Origin: Toxotes chatareus
Lineage: Eukaryota > Chordata > Actinopteri > Toxotidae
Assembly: GCA_016801885.1 (NCBI GenBank)
Contig: CM028902.1
Span: forward strand, 20,613,580-20,677,579
Length of the DNA: 64,000 nt
Direction: 5' to 3'
The notes beneath the pieces are model-generated. The model ran no database searches, had not been told where the DNA came from, and saw only the letters and a program-made list of their open reading frames with translations. Of this stretch, positions 49,385 through 63,410 are shown one piece after another (positions within the stretch are counted from its first letter, which is position 1; every line of letters starts with the position of its first letter). A program made the position numbers and the translations under genes.

Positions 49385-49550
49385 CATTAATCACATTAAA
49401 CAAATACTATGACATTTTAGGAACTGTTCTTAGTTGCCATCAAATTTTGTGTCAGTTCCATGTTTCTGGAGATGTGGAGTCAGGTGTATTTTCCATTTTG
49501 ACAGACCTAGGTGCTAAGCCAAGCTAAAGACATTCCTGACATGCTGAAAT
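49385..49550. repeat. Possible decayed fish repeat
   Basis: GACAGACCTAGGTGCTAAGC and CAAGCTAAAGA resemble the 'gacagagccaggctag...ctaagctaagctaa' part of the repeat family also seen at 59455-59615 and 61015-61150. The match is weak. Confidence 0.3.
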
Positions 49551-49968
49551 GCACAAAAGTAATACCAATTTTCTCTGGTTAGTATGACAAAAAAGTGTCT
49601 TTCATTTCCAAGCTGAAGTTCTTCTTTTAACATGGAGAGAGCTGAAATGTTGTGTATGAAAAATAAAAGCCCTGTTTAGCTTCATGTGACAAACTTTAGA
49701 AATTTTGCAAATCCCACGGAACAAGTGAACTTGACACAAGGGGAGGACAACTGTGTCAACACATGATGGACTGACAGACAGGCTGAGATCAGCTTCATAC
49801 ACTGAGCATTCGAAATTACTGTGGCTCTGTGTGTGTGTGTGTGTGTATCCAGTTGGTATTTTGAAATTTCCTCCCATAACTGCTGATCCATGAATAGCCC
49901 ATCTCGCTGCTTCACCACATGTCCTGTCATTGAGTGCCTAATTGGCAAAAAACATACACACTGTTGCT

Positions 49969-49970
<2 letters not shown>

Positions 49971-50001
<31 letters not shown>
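49971..50001. repeat. (AC)15 microsatellite
   Basis: Uninterrupted AC tract. Confidence 0.95.
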
Positions 50002-50003
<2 letters not shown>

Positions 50004-50929
50004 TGAATAAGTATGCCTGGGCATGTGCACATACACGAGCACTCACAGATGCACGGTCATTTTGATATACAGTTTTTGTTGCACACACACAAACAGAAAC
50101 AAATAAACACACATACACACACAGGCTGCAATCCAGCAAAGGGAGAAGAAAACACAATTAGAGAAGAAAAATGTCAGGTCTACTTCACAGTGTGCAGACT
50201 TCTCAAGTGGCCCCCCAACCCTCGCTGTGCTGGGAATGGGAATTAACAGGGCTGGTAAATAAGGAATGTGTTCCTGGGAGAGATGCCCTCCGGTCACTGC
50301 GCTTCCAAATGAAGATGCTTTTAATCGGAAATCTTCTTGACACTTATGGAAAACTGCGCCTATACCGTTTAAAGTAAAGGATAAGACGTGACTGCTCTAT
50401 TTGAAGTAACCCGTTTGATCGCTTTGCCATCAAGGTCTTTTATACTGAAAGGAAGTGCAGTGACAGATAAACTATGGGCCTGTGTGTGTTTTTTTTATTT
50501 ATTTTTCTCTCCTTTTTTTTTTGAAAGATGCACCTTAATTAGTTATTTTCTAAAATGGCAGTGTTTTATCTCCTCCAATTAGATTGATAAATTGAAGTAA
50601 AATGTTAACAAATGTACCAGCAAAATGATTATGTTGCCTGTTTCTAGTACTGGACATCCTGTAATCCATCTTATTTGTTACTCATATTACACTGTGAAAG
50701 TCTGTTTTGCTTTCATTAAACTGGTTAAGATAATTTGGTGATAATGAGGCATGGCTGCGTTGAAACTACAGTTAAATCCTTCTTCCAAATCATCAGCAAG
50801 AAAAAAACAACAACAACAAATATATAAATAACCTGCACGCTGAGGAAGTCATTGTGTCTCAACAGCACCCATTTTATGCTGAGCTGGTTCCTCTCTCTCT
50901 CTCTGTGTGACTGACTATCATAGCCAATT

Positions 50930-51870
50930 TTACAGTAAATTACTCCCTAAACAAGCTCGATAGAGACAAGCCCAGCAGTCTGGCAACCGGCGCTTGCGTG
51001 TAAACATGATTATATCGAGGAAGTGGCTTCACATTTTCGAGCACACAGTGACAGCCAATTAGGGCCTACGTTAGTGCGGCTAATTCTTCAAATGCAATAT
51101 GGTGAGGAGCGACAGACCAGGATGGAGGGAGGGCAGAAGAAGAGAACAAGAGGAAGAAGAGGAAGCAGCAGCAGCAGAAGAAGAAGGGATTGATAGAAAG
51201 AGAGAGGAGCAATTAAAGGGAATTGAAAATAGGTGAAACACCACAGACTGCGTTGCAATTACTGTGTTTGAGACACCATAATAGTGTTGTTTTTTTTGTG
51301 ACTAAAAGCTGTGAGGAATGTTCGTGTGAGCATGAACACTGTGAAATTCAATTATACCTGCCATTAGAGTTGATTAGGTGTCTATAGATGAAAGGACAGA
51401 GATAAAGAAAAGCGGATTAATTAAGATCGCTGTGACATCACTCTGTCAACGTTCACAAAGTCATCTGTGAGTGCATCTGCCGTGCCCGTCCATGTGACAG
51501 AAATGGGCCTATAATTGTTCACAGGTAGCCATCGAGCAGGCCACGAGGCTATCAGGATAATAATTGAAGGGGCTCAATTAGTTTGTCCTCTCTCCTCCCT
51601 TTTTTGCTTTGTCTCCATAAACAAAAGGCACATTACGCATCAATCCCCGGCAGTTGCTGGGGTAACAAGGCGGTGGCGGGAGCTTTAATGAACTGTCTTG
51701 TGCCAGCGGCTTGAAAACGCTCCTCTTCTGACTCTGATAATGAAGTTAGCCCAAATCAGATTGAGGGGAGTGAGGGTTTTTGCAGCCATCTTCACCAGCC
51801 ATTTAATTTAGCTGCTCCCTTGTAAGCTCCAGGCTGAAGGGAGGCCCAGAGGGGGCATGGCTTCTGCCTT
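50930..51870. promoter_or_regulatory. Candidate cluster of conserved non-coding elements
   Basis: This block stands out for balanced composition, few simple repeats and many homeodomain-type cores. Examples are CCAATTAGGG near 51055, GATTAATTAAG near 51416, AATAATTGAAGG and CTCAATTAG near 51560-51580, and CCATTTAATTTAGC near 51799. A short GA/CAG-rich interval (51120-51220) interrupts it. No open frame of coding type is present. Gene-poor DNA with such islands near a brain-expressed developmental gene is typical of long-range enhancers. This is inference until compared with other fish and tetrapods. Confidence 0.35.
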
Positions 51871-53754
51871 TCAGGGTGATGTTACCAGGGATTCCTCCTC
51901 TCACTGATGCATATTTTACTTTGACCACCCCCACCCCCACCCCAGGCTTTCACTGAGTGAGTTTCTTCAGGCAGTGTTTCACAGCGCTGTAACTGACTTT
52001 TTCCAAGTGTATTGAAGCTGGAGCACAAAGTGCAAGTCACTGATTAGGGTTACAAATTGCCAAATTTGTGGGTGGGCCACAAACCATTCAGTTTATTTCC
52101 TTTTAATCGAGTACCAGTGTGTTTAGCACATGGCAGCAGGTAGCCTGCAGAAGGAAGTTAGCATTTTGTAGGTGTAAATTATATGTTACCAACAGTAGGC
52201 TTGAGGCAAACTGTTCAGAGAATATATTTGACCGTGTTGCCTGTTGGGGCTTTAGGTATGCTTTTTCAAATAGCTAGCGGTGACTGTCTTACAGTCTGTA
52301 GTCAGGAACTTGAACACACACAGGATTGATGATCACACTCCTTATAATGTAACTATTTAAGGCTAGATATTATTATTAAAACTGTAAAGCTATGTCTGTC
52401 GCCTCACTCTAGATGTTTCTCTCCCTCCCACTGGTCCTTTGTGTCTTTTGTCCTCCCAGTGCAGCTGTTTTTAATCTTGTCGAGGCATGCTGCACTACAC
52501 TTACGTGTGTAATTCTTATAATTCCCATGTTAAACGGAGCATAATCACACTAGCACTGAAAGGCAATTCTGTTCGACCTCAGAAAATGAAAGGAAAGGCG
52601 GGGGGGGGGGGGGAAATGACCCTGTGCAAGTTATTGCTTTTCGTTGAGCGTGCGTCAACAACTCTTGAATTTAATGCATTCCCGCAGCGGTACGCGGCTC
52701 ACCGACCCTCAGGGGAAATAACAGCGTGCAGCCATTAGGGGATTATGGACGAGTAAAGGAAGAAAAGGTGTGAGACATATACACAGTAAAGCTGTATGAG
52801 AGGAAGCTGGCACATGTGTGCCCTGAGGCCTTATTGACCTTCCCGGCTGATTCCACTGATGATTTATCAATCCTTAACATGACAGGGTCAATCTATGTTT
52901 CAATATACACAGAAATACTCTGTCTGTTGACAAACAAATGATGAGTGGACATGTTTTAAGCAGGAATTAAATCCAAAATGCGGACTTTAAGTTGGTGTAA
53001 AGTTAGTACATAATCAAAGGCTCTGTGATGTACCCAAAAGAAAATATTCTGATGTGTATTTAAATATAAATTATTCCTCTGTGAACATGGCAGTTATTGC
53101 AGTGGTTTGGGACACTGCGTATTGTATCAATCTTGATCAACCTCCTATAGCTTGATCCCTTTTTACTTGATACAGAAAAATTTATAACTGGTCTGTTTCC
53201 CTCAAACCTACCTCCTTTTTATGATATTTGTTCAGGAAAAAGGGTCCCTGGTTGCTGTAACTTTTCCTTGCGTCAGTGGGTGCATATACATCCCTTCTGA
53301 GAGTGATCTCAGCTAGAGATCACAAAATCCACCGTCCTTGTTCTGTGGAATGATGCATTCTTAAATTCAGCTGAAGATAATATGAGGCTTCAGCAATCTG
53401 AGTTTGTTGAATCAAGTGGGGAGCTTCCAAAGTCAAAGGGTCTTTTAGAAGAGAACTCCCGCTTTGTTCTTCCACGGACTGTGTTTGCTTGCTGAGCCAT
53501 GACAGATAACTCAAAGAGAGACTTTGTACTAAATAGACTGTAAATTGGAAGATACCCACCCGGTCTAACTCAGACTATTGAAGCCTTATATTAATTTCAG
53601 TGCATTTCCACGCCAAATGAACACTGTTGATTTGGTTCCCAGTTGCTTACTCTTTAATCAGTTTTCAACCCTAAAGGACAGGAGGAACAACACAATGACC
53701 AATAAGTTTTCAAGGTTTCATTTTCAGACAGACTTGAAAATGTTTACCTATCCT

Positions 53755-54010
53755 TTACAGGTGCTATATGTAATTTTTTTTTTTCTCTACATAGCCACCC
53801 TTACCATTACCAGCTGTTTACATACCAGCCTAGAAGAAATGTTTCAAGTTCAGCATCAAACTTAATTCCTTTTCCTGTCAAGAGCTGTCTCCAGCAGAAG
53901 AAAGCTGTTAACCTGTTTGTTTTCTTCTACTGAAGTTAGCATGCTAACCAGGTAGCCCCGGCCCATCCCATTCCACTTTGCAAATGCTTATAATGTCCTG
54001 CTCCTCCAAA
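53755..54010. repeat. Possible decayed interspersed fish repeat
   Basis: Starts ACAGGTGCTATATGTAATTT, then CTACATAGCCACCC, with GTTAGCATGCTAACCAGG further on. These phrases occur together in a common fish repeat as I remember it. Confidence 0.4.
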
Positions 54011-54094
54011 AAATGTGCTCACTCATCCTGTTTTTGGTTTTTGTGACAGGATTGCACTTGGCCACACACTCACAGCCATCTCCAAAAGTCATGA

Positions 54095-54120
54095 CCCCCC
54101 CCCCCCCCCCAAAAAAAAAA
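54095..54120 (+). repeat. C16-A10 homopolymer pair
   Basis: Sixteen C followed immediately by ten A; ambiguous length is likely. Confidence 0.9.
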
Positions 54121-57100
54121 TTAGAGACCCAAGTATCACTCACTCGCTCACTTCATCAGTGGAGGTCATCAATGGGGTTCCATTTCCAATTATTTTTTCA
54201 CAAATTTCACGCAGAATAAGCCAGAGAGTTTCAGAGAGGTACAGATGTTTGTGTATACATGTGAGTCCCTGTGTACAAATGCATGTGTACAGGACGTGTT
54301 TATTTTACTTACTGTGTTGTTGTTATTACAGTAACAGACACATCATCAGTATACAAACCACTATGAGTGCACTTGCATGTGTGGGTACTAAGATTTGTTT
54401 TTGATGTTAAAGCACTTTTATAATTGGCGTAGATAAGCAATACTTAACATCTCCTAAATATTCACTCATGCACACATACACACGCCATTACAATAACACA
54501 CAGCATTAGAATATTAGGTTTACAGCCCAGTCGTTTGTCAAGGGGCTCTTTAGGGGCTGTAAAACTGTCTGAGTGTGGGGATTTGTCATCACCACAAAGG
54601 CCTGCTCCTTCTATTAGTCATGAAATATATAGCGAGGCAAATACAGGCTGTGATGAAGACGCAGCAGCGAGACGGAGAGAGATAAAAAGTGCGCGTGTGG
54701 GTATTTGAAAAGTCACAAGCAGCTACACTGATGCTAAGTTGTTCACTGAAGTTTTGTGGTTTCTTTATGATGAACACAGAGAAAGTGACAAAAGGCAAAA
54801 GAAAAGGGGGAAGACAGCCTGAGTCATGAAGTATATACTGTTCTTTCTCAGCTCCATTTCAAATCATTCTCTGTGCATGCATGAGAGTGTGTGTATATGT
54901 GTGTGTGTCCGCCCTTTGTTGCAAGCAGTAATTTCCCATTTTCAATATCCTGTTCTATTTCATTCTGTTCAATTGTATTCCCTTCAACTTCCTCACACAC
55001 ACACATGCACACGCAGATAGACAGTGTTTCTATGAAGAAAGATGACGCCATTGAAGATGATGACAACTCCCATCTGACATTTACTAACCTTTTGAACAGA
55101 GAGATGGGGATGGAAGAGGGAAAGCGAAAAGGAGGAGAGGGGATGGACAGATGAGAGGGAGGGACGCAGTCGGGGGGAGGGGGTTGTATGCATGGAATTC
55201 CTGTTTTCTATTCCTTTCACCATCACAATGTGCTCGGCTCTCCACAAAAAAAGCTTTTGTTGCCATCTGCACCTTTTTTCAGGCTTACAGTGTATGGATA
55301 TTTTTTGTACTCACAAAGCTCTCAATTTTTTTCCCCATCATTTTTTATTTGGCAGATGTGGCATTCTGCAGCTCTGAGTGTGTTTGAGCATGTGAATGAG
55401 AGAGAGAGTACTTATTGTATAAAATACCCCTGCACTTGGTTAAAGCGACACACACCTTTTGGCTTATCCCTTTGATTAGCATGTAATTTTTCACCAAAAC
55501 TACCCACATACAGGTGAGATCACATGTAGTGTTTACAAAATATCACGAGGGAAAAATGCTCCCAAAAGTTCCAAATTCTAAGTAAGAAATGTTGTTCTGC
55601 TCGTTTACGTTGTTAGGCTGGAGGTTGTGGTGAAAGAAGACCTTGCCCGGTCTTAAGGTAGTTGAAAAAAACGTTCTCAACTCAAGGTTTGACCGTATCA
55701 CACGTACTACGTTGAAAGCTCCACAGTAAACAAGAAAGTGGACCTTGAGTTTAGATTGTTTGCACTGCTGTTCTTAATGTTTGTAATGAATTGTAAAGGT
55801 CAATGTTTAAGTCAACAGGGATGAAAAGTCTTAGAGCTCAAAATTGTTTAAACCTCTACAGAAACCCTTTACATGAGACGCTGTTTTGGCTTTGACAACC
55901 GGTTTTTCAAACCAAACCAAGCCCTATACAAATCCATTCATCCACTCATTCCTCCTTTTACCCTACAATCTTACCTCTTTCATTCAATCCTACACACATC
56001 TCTCTAAGGTCTGCCCTCTTTTGGGCAAAATCTAAGGCCTCAGGTGGTGTAGGTTTGGGTGACTAAGAACCAAGAACTTTTTTTAAATACAAAAGACATG
56101 CTCATATTTTTCAAAGTAAAGGATTAAAAAAGTATTGTTTGGCACCAGTGTAAAACTAATCTATCAAACTTGGCATTGGTACTGACGGTTTCAAAAAATT
56201 CTTCTTCTTCTTCTTTCCAAATTCATACCACGTCCCACATCCATCAATAGTTCTCATACAAATTCTTCTATATAAATAAACCTTTAGCGTTGTCTTTGTA
56301 GGGTCCCAGCTAGCAAAGCCCAAATTTAACCATACCTTAACCACACCAGTGTAGTCCCAGAGGTCTGAACGTTGGTAACTCACATGCTACTTATTTTTTG
56401 GTTGTTTTTGTAAATGAAAGTGATTTTTGTAGCTTAAGTAACTACATTTAAGTGTTGCTATGGATATCAAGTTATGGGTACTGCATGTAAAACATTAAAG
56501 TAATGAACATGTTTTTTTTTTGTGGCCTGCATAGTGTACATAAATATATAGTGTCACAACATTTTCCCAAGGGTTATTTAGGCTTGCATTAATTAATAGT
56601 TATGGCAACCAAAGGAAAAGCGAGGGGAAGCAATCCTTTGCGGTTTAGACTGTTTGCTAATGCGATTTCACTAACAAAAACAGTGTTGCAGCTAAATCTG
56701 AAAAAGCTAGATCTGAAAAAATTTCATTCAGCTTAACAGACGAGGTGAGTCAATGAGCACTCAGTTTCCCTGGCAACCAGCACACCAGAGTCCGCTAACC
56801 ATTCTCCTTGTCAATGCCATGGTCTAAGACTATTTTCTAATCATTCAATGTTTCTTATGTTGATTTTTTTTTCACTCATTTATGACTGGAGCAGCTTTTT
56901 TGTTATTTAAACAGTAATGAAACAGTACTAAAATAGAGAGAAGCTAATCAGTTGTCTCAAGCAACACAGTGATATCATCCCAAGCTCTCTGGTTCTTGTT
57001 GATATCATGATTTCAATATGTAAAACAATCATAGACCACAGAAATCAAATGGAGTAAATATGCATTAAGAGTAAATGGAGGCTAAGACTCTACAGTAAAA

Positions 57101-58089
57101 GTTCATTACGGGACCTACATTTTAAGTGGTGGGCACTAGTCACTGGTGTAGAAGAGAAAACATTTTACCCACATGTTCTTTAATTCATCACTGAGCTCAA
57201 CTGCAAACGCCCTCCACTGAGAAGTTCACACCTCATTCTTCAGTGGCTCTTTCAGTGAATTTAATCCTAAAGAGCACATGGACCATTCCAATGTCTGAGC
57301 CACTAACATAACAGCAAATACCATAAGCTTCCCATCAATTCCTTGGGCGCTCTAATGGCTTGTCCAAGTTAACAGCCATCACTGGGGACTCAAACATGAG
57401 CAAAGGGTCAATTAGAATAGAAAGAAGGTAAGAGGAGGGAGGGTGTGAATAGAAGATGAGTAAAGGACAGCAGAGGGATGAGCTTATGTACACAAGAGGG
57501 AAGATGATTAATATGATCTGGTGATGAATAATGATATGGTGCTGATATCTTGGGCTGTTAATAAATGAGCGGCGCATGCTGGAGTGCAGACAGCACATAC
57601 TAATCAAAAGCTACTGTATGTGACCTGGCCTGTAACACACACAGTAAGACACATGTGATATATGTTAAACACTTTACACATTTCACAGATATGGCAATTA
57701 GAATATCTTACTTATGTGATTTAAGGCTGAATTAATTTGTTTTGGGCCACTTGGCAGCAGAGAAAACTGAAAACACAACATGTAGACCAAGTATAAAATT
57801 ATTGTTGCTAACATATTAGCAAACAGCCTATTTACACATCGAGCAGAGAAGGAAAAACATTGCTATTCATTTAATCTTTCATTTAAGTCCAATATTCACT
57901 CTCCTTTCAGCTCCGTTAAAGTCAGCTCCAGAGAAAAACACGTAGCTCTGTAGTGTGAGGTGGGCTTATGAGACATTTTTTTGTTTGTTTGTTTGATTTG
58001 ATTTGTCACTTTCCGTGGGTAGAGAATTATACATGCACCAGAAGGAAGGTGGAAGGTGCATTTTCCTCCACTGCAGCCTCACTTTGTGA

Positions 58090-58230
58090 CTTAGAATATC
58101 AAGAAGTGTATTTTTAATTAAATTTGATTAACTTCATGCTTTCACGCTACTGAACACTGTTTACTGGTTCAGTATTAGCAAACACATTAATTCAGCCATT
58201 ATCATCATTAATCCAACTGCTTTAATTACA
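58090..58230. promoter_or_regulatory. Candidate AT-rich homeodomain-site cluster
   Basis: TTAATTAAATTTGATTAAC, ACATTAATTCAG, CATTAATCC and CTTTAATTACAG occur within 140 bases. The site density resembles enhancer cores, but AT-rich chance is a fair alternative. Confidence 0.25.
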
Positions 58231-58437
58231 GAGTATATACATGGAGGTATAAATTATATTGCAAAGAGCAGAGTTCATGCAATAGCTTAAAATTTTATTT
58301 TGTACTTCCTGGGTGTACAACAGTAACATCATGCAGTTAAACAGACACCTGTTATCCAGTTTCTTAGCTTCAGGCCATGCCTGTGGCAGCAGCATGGACT
58401 GACTACGTGGCTTTCTCATGAACCATGTTGCTCTCTT

Positions 58438-58551
<114 letters not shown>

Positions 58552-59454
58552 CTCAGAAGATATTTTTACACTCACTCACACAAGCTTCAAGACACACACA
58601 TTTAATGTTAGAAATGTTTTATACTAAGAGATAAATAATGTTGAAATAATCATCCAAATGGCAGCCTGGGATCTAAATGCACTAAAAATTAATCTTTTGT
58701 CACCCACACTGTCAGGATGTCTACGAAATTTCTGCTCCTGTAAGCTCTTCACGTCATCGATGACTTCATCTATTGTTGGTTTCTGAGCTCAAGGATAGTT
58801 AGCTATTTTAAATCATCCTCATACAGTACCAGAGCCTTTTTTGTAAAGCTTTTAGAATAGCAGTGCTTTGGAAGAAAATGCTTTTTCTTTTTACGTGTGT
58901 GGTGAAAGTGAGGGGGTTAAAGTTTAACACTGTTTCAAACCATCATTTTTCTGTCCTACCCTGCAGGAAGCTTACAAAAAGAGAGGACTTAAAACTTTGA
59001 ACTACAGTGATGAACATCTGTGAGCTCTAAACTGCTGCATTGTCTCTATGAAGAAACAAAAACAACAACAACAACAAAAGATTTTATTTGATTGGAGTAA
59101 TGAATTCTGGGCTCTGAATATGGCCTAATTCCTCTGAGAAATATATTATTTTTACAGTTCAGTGAGAGCAATATTTTGTTGTCTGAGTGGATTGAAGAGT
59201 GTTGTACCCTTTCTTTGATGCTCATTCTGGCTGCACATTTCATATCTTGGAAAAGAGAAGCTGTTATAACTAGGAATATCCCAAATGTTACACAAATTAA
59301 ATGTAATGCAGCATTTGATCATGTAACACAATGGTGAGCTGGTGGAGTGCATACCTGTGATTCTGCTGCTTTGTCTAAGAGCTGGAGTGAGTGTTTTCAT
59401 GAAGATGGCAAACAAACAGTTGATATCCTTGCTGACTCCATTTATAGTGATTTT

Positions 59455-59615
59455 AAGGTGTACTCCATCCTGCTTGTTTCCAGTATTTGCTAGGCTAATC
59501 ACCTCAGACTTCCAGCTCCATTAACGCAGAGATAAGAGTGGCGTTGATCTTCTAAATCTTGAAAAGAAAGGAACTAACCATTTTTCCCTAAATGTCCCAA
59601 AAAAAGTCATTTAAA
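59455..59615. repeat. Decayed interspersed teleost repeat
   Basis: GTTTCCAGTATTTGCTAGGC, then TAATCACCTCAGACTTCCAGC and AAGAGTGGCGTTGATCTTCT follow the order of the repeat at 61015-61150. Confidence 0.5.
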
Positions 59616-60350
59616 TAATGTTAGCCCTAATGGTATTGAATTAGATGGAATCAAACTTGTCCAGCTGTTTTATACAGCATAATTCACACATTTCCAGATG
59701 GAGCTGCCCAACTTATTTCCCCACATTTAGCCAAGAAGCATTTGGGTCGACTGCCTGAAGTGCCTTGCTCGAGTGCACTTTGACAGCACTTGTTGGACGA
59801 CAGGACAGCATTGGTCACTCACGCAGAGCAGCACAGACACGAGTGCATGTGTAACTCTGCGCTCAAACAATCTGAACAGGATAAATGTTTAATTTATGAA
59901 AATCAGCTGTGTGTTTTAACTGCGTGCACCCTACCAATGTAATACTTCAGTGGCTATCTGTTTATAGTAACAACAGATGCACACACACACATGCACACAC
60001 AAACACGTTTGGGATGTTGTGGCTATGCCTGAATGCAGCTCTTCAGTGTTACTGCTTTAATAATCAGTTTTAATGAGCATCACTCGCTGTTATTCCCTTC
60101 AGCATGACTCTCTCTCGCTGCATCTGTCTGTCTCTGCATTTTTTTCTTCATACCCCCCTTTTTCTTACTCATATCATCTCTCTCTCTCTCTCACACACAC
60201 ACTCTATATTTCCCTCCAACTATAGCCCCTCCCCCCAGCTCCCTCCGTTCCCTTTAGTTTCAAGCTCAATTAATGCCCCGTTTCATAGTTGCTATACTCA
60301 AAAACCCCTTGGGTCTCCACCCCACCATACACACATGCACATGCACACGC

Positions 60351-60374
60351 ACACACACACACACACACACACAC
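60351..60374. repeat. (AC)12 microsatellite
   Basis: Uninterrupted AC tract preceded by interrupted CA/TGCA units. Confidence 0.95.
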
Positions 60375-60868
60375 GCGAATTACACACTGAGGTATTGTGT
60401 CATGTTTTTATGTTTTGTTGGTTCAAATTAATTGCTGGTATCATTGTGTGGGCACCCATATGTATCTGTGTTTGCATGTCGCATGTGCCTGTGTGTGCAC
60501 ATTACAACTTTCACTCACATATCACAGGGAAATGGTGAAAAATCATCCTAACCTTTCCATCCATGAGTTTTGAGTCTTTTCAACCTCACCCTCACTGTGA
60601 GCTTTTGATGTGCATGTTAGTCTCGTTCTCGTCACAGCTGGAAACATCCTCATCAAGTCACAAACTCTGTCACTGTCACTGCCTTACACACAAACTATAC
60701 CAGTGGATCATCCAGTGGACACACAGTAACAGCAATATGTCTTCTCTGTCACCCCTTGACTTTTATAAAAACCCACCAATAGGATTGCAAAACATGTTTC
60801 CACTGATTAAACTGCATCTGCAAGCTGTTTGTCAAGAAACATGTAGGTGGAAGGCTGATTTAATAAGA

Positions 60869-60908
60869 AACAATATAGGTCACATATACAGATGTGACCT
60901 ATATTGTT
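60869..60908. repeat. Perfect inverted repeat, 17-bp arms and 6-base loop
   Basis: AACAATATAGGTCACAT (60869-60885) is exactly complementary to 60892-60908, with loop ATACAG. There is no mismatch in the stem. It is too short for a typical vertebrate miRNA precursor on its own. No flanking target duplication was seen. Confidence 0.9.
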
Positions 60909-61014
60909 CATAAAACTTTAGCAAGGAGACTTTTAGCTTAGCTGAAGATGAGCACTAAAGCAGAGGTAGACAGCTAGCATGGCTCTGGCCCAAGCTCAAA
61001 AATCTACTACATAC

Positions 61015-61150
61015 TACACATTTACAACTCACAGTCTTTGTACTAAGCTAATCACCTGCTGGTTCTGGCTTCATATTTGAGTGACAGATGTGAGAGTGGC
61101 ATTGATCTTCGCATCTAACTCTTTCTAAGGACGTGAATAAGCATATGTAT
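61015..61150. repeat. Interspersed teleost repeat
   Basis: CAGTCTTTGTACTAAGCTAA, then CTGCTGGTTCTGGCTTCATA, GAGAGTGGCATTGATCTTCG and CATCTAACTCTTTCTAAGGA, ending in GAATAAGCATATG. This matches in order the very common fish repeat 'ccagtctttatgctaagctaa...gagagtggtatcaatcttctcatctaactctc' that I know from memory. Confidence 0.65.
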
Positions 61151-63370
61151 CTAGTACTGTCTATTTCTATAAACTATGATAACTTTGTGTGTTTGGTGTG
61201 CTAACTGGATGTACTAAATAACAAGGTGTTACTTTTTTCTGAGTTAGCTATAAGGGCGATTCTTACCTAAATAAATTCTCTCCGTGTGGAACTACGTATG
61301 TATGGTCCATGACTTCCTTGTGGCCACCAGAATTCAGCAGGACAGCTGCAGCGTGAGTGCCTGCATGATGGGGAACATTTCCAAAGCGCCGTGTGAGTCC
61401 ACATGCCTTACTCAGTGTGTGTGCCTTAATTAAATCCTGTGCATCTTGCTTGTGCTCTTGCAAAACAGGTGCTCAAACTTCTGTCCAGGATTCTGCTAAG
61501 ATGTAACTATGTTCTGCGCAACTCCTATAGTCATGCCACTCTCATCGTCAGGGATTCAGGAGCACAGATGGTGTCACCCCGGGAAAACTCTGGTCAGTAC
61601 ACTAAAATCATCAGGACATTTTTGAAGGTTGGTTGTAACTGTTTTGGTTGATAATGGTGATTTATGCTTGAACATGCAGCTATTTTAGAATGACCACAAT
61701 GCAACGGTCCTTATAGTTTTATACAGAAAAAAGTATCACTGACAATATTTTGGAAATGCAAAATGCAAAATGTAAAAATGTCAATATATCCCAGACTGTC
61801 AGGCTATTTCTTTAAGCTTGATGTTATTTTATCTTTTCCCAAAAAGTGCTAGAAAACTCAGCTGTGCTACAAGTAGTGCTAACTGATGTACTAACATTTG
61901 CAGCATGATGACTCAAGTCAGCTACCTCAGTACTCAGAGTATTGATTGAAATGGTTCAGAGGAGTACCTTTCCTTCAAATTTGTTATTTCAGAGGATGAG
62001 TTTGAGGATGGTGCTAACTTATAGGGAAAATATAGGAAGTGAAAATATGCAGCTTTATGAGATTTTGGCTGTTTAGCTCTTCATACAGGTAACACAGTTG
62101 ACCTTTGTATGCTGGTAGTGATTTATCATGCATGTCCCTGCAGCAGATAATTACCGTACAAATATTATATATCATTCATTTATTATTGATGATAGAATAC
62201 TGCAATAATGAAGTCAATAAATTCACGTTGTGTTTGTTTGTATAGCTCTTAATCACTATCACAGTTTGAAAGACTAACAATTCGGATATTGTGAAATTAA
62301 TTAAACTTCTTTTTCAGACCTTAAACTCTTTCAGCACTTCAGAACATGTGTAGTTTCCACCATTTAGTTGTAGCATCAGAGTGGCATGGTAGAAGTGTAG
62401 AAGGTTTTGGTTATGGTGTAACTGAAAACTGTTGGGCTGTCTTAAGTTAATAGTGATAAGTTATAAGTTAATATTCTATCTTTTTGGTTATGATAAGTAA
62501 ATCATTCCTATAAGTATTCACCTTTTGAATCCATGGCTATTTTTTATGGCCATGCAATTTTTATTTTTATTTTTTTTTAGTTAATTAGGACATCTAAAAT
62601 ACTTTTTTTTTTTTTTTTTTTTTAACACACTTTTCATTCAGAAAGAACTGCCTAATGTTACTCAAGTCTCTGAATCACTGTAGAGGAAGTGTCCACTCAA
62701 GATCTTAGTTTAGAATTAAAAATGCCCGCAGCTGAAAACCATTGATGAAAATAACTTATCTTTTATTTCCTCAGCAAAGGAGGATACGTTTTCAGTCTTG
62801 TCTACTTGTGTTTGTTAGCAGGAAAAAAATGACTCAAGGATCCCAATGAAATTGCGAGAAGAGTCAAGAAATGTTCACAGCTTTTCACAGCAGTGCAACA
62901 TATATCTGATTAATTTATTCAAAAAAATTTTTTTCTTAATCTAGCCTTGACAGAGTTATGTACTTGTGTCATCAGTGGACATACATCATATAAGAATCAC
63001 AGTATATTTGTCTTATAGAGGCTTTAATATCACAAATTTTGATTATATCACGACCTCTCAAAACACAAAATTCCATATTTTACATTTGAATCATAGATTC
63101 ATGACTTCATTCATACATCAACACCTCAGATGGTGTGAGTAAAGGTGCTAATCCACACTCTCTGAGATGGACAATTACATTGTGTCATCATTTCTTTGAA
63201 CCATGTGTATAACATGCATGCGTGTGTGTGAGTGGTTTATCACAGTAGGACATAGCTGCTCTCCCTCCTTCACCTTCTCTGTCTTCTTCTTAGTCTCTCA
63301 GCAATCTTGGCACACTTGTGAGGCACCTGTGGGCAGAGATTGACAGGTAGCTATAGTTTTATGTGTGCAA

Positions 63371-63410
63371 GTGTGTGTGTGTGTGTGTGTGTGCGCGAGT
63401 GTGTGTGTGT
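63371..63410. repeat. Interrupted (GT)n microsatellite
   Basis: GT units with a GCGCGA interruption. Confidence 0.9.

Larger units (their letters stand above)
41494..50929. other. Intergenic DNA with interspersed repeats
   Basis: Gene-poor. It contains A-runs (43050-43072), the dispersed repeat copy at 43420-43575, fish repeats at about 43885-44240 and 48830-49095, a GA-rich tract at 45220-45390, and CA tracts near 49827 and 49971-50001. Frames are short and random-looking. Confidence 0.6.
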
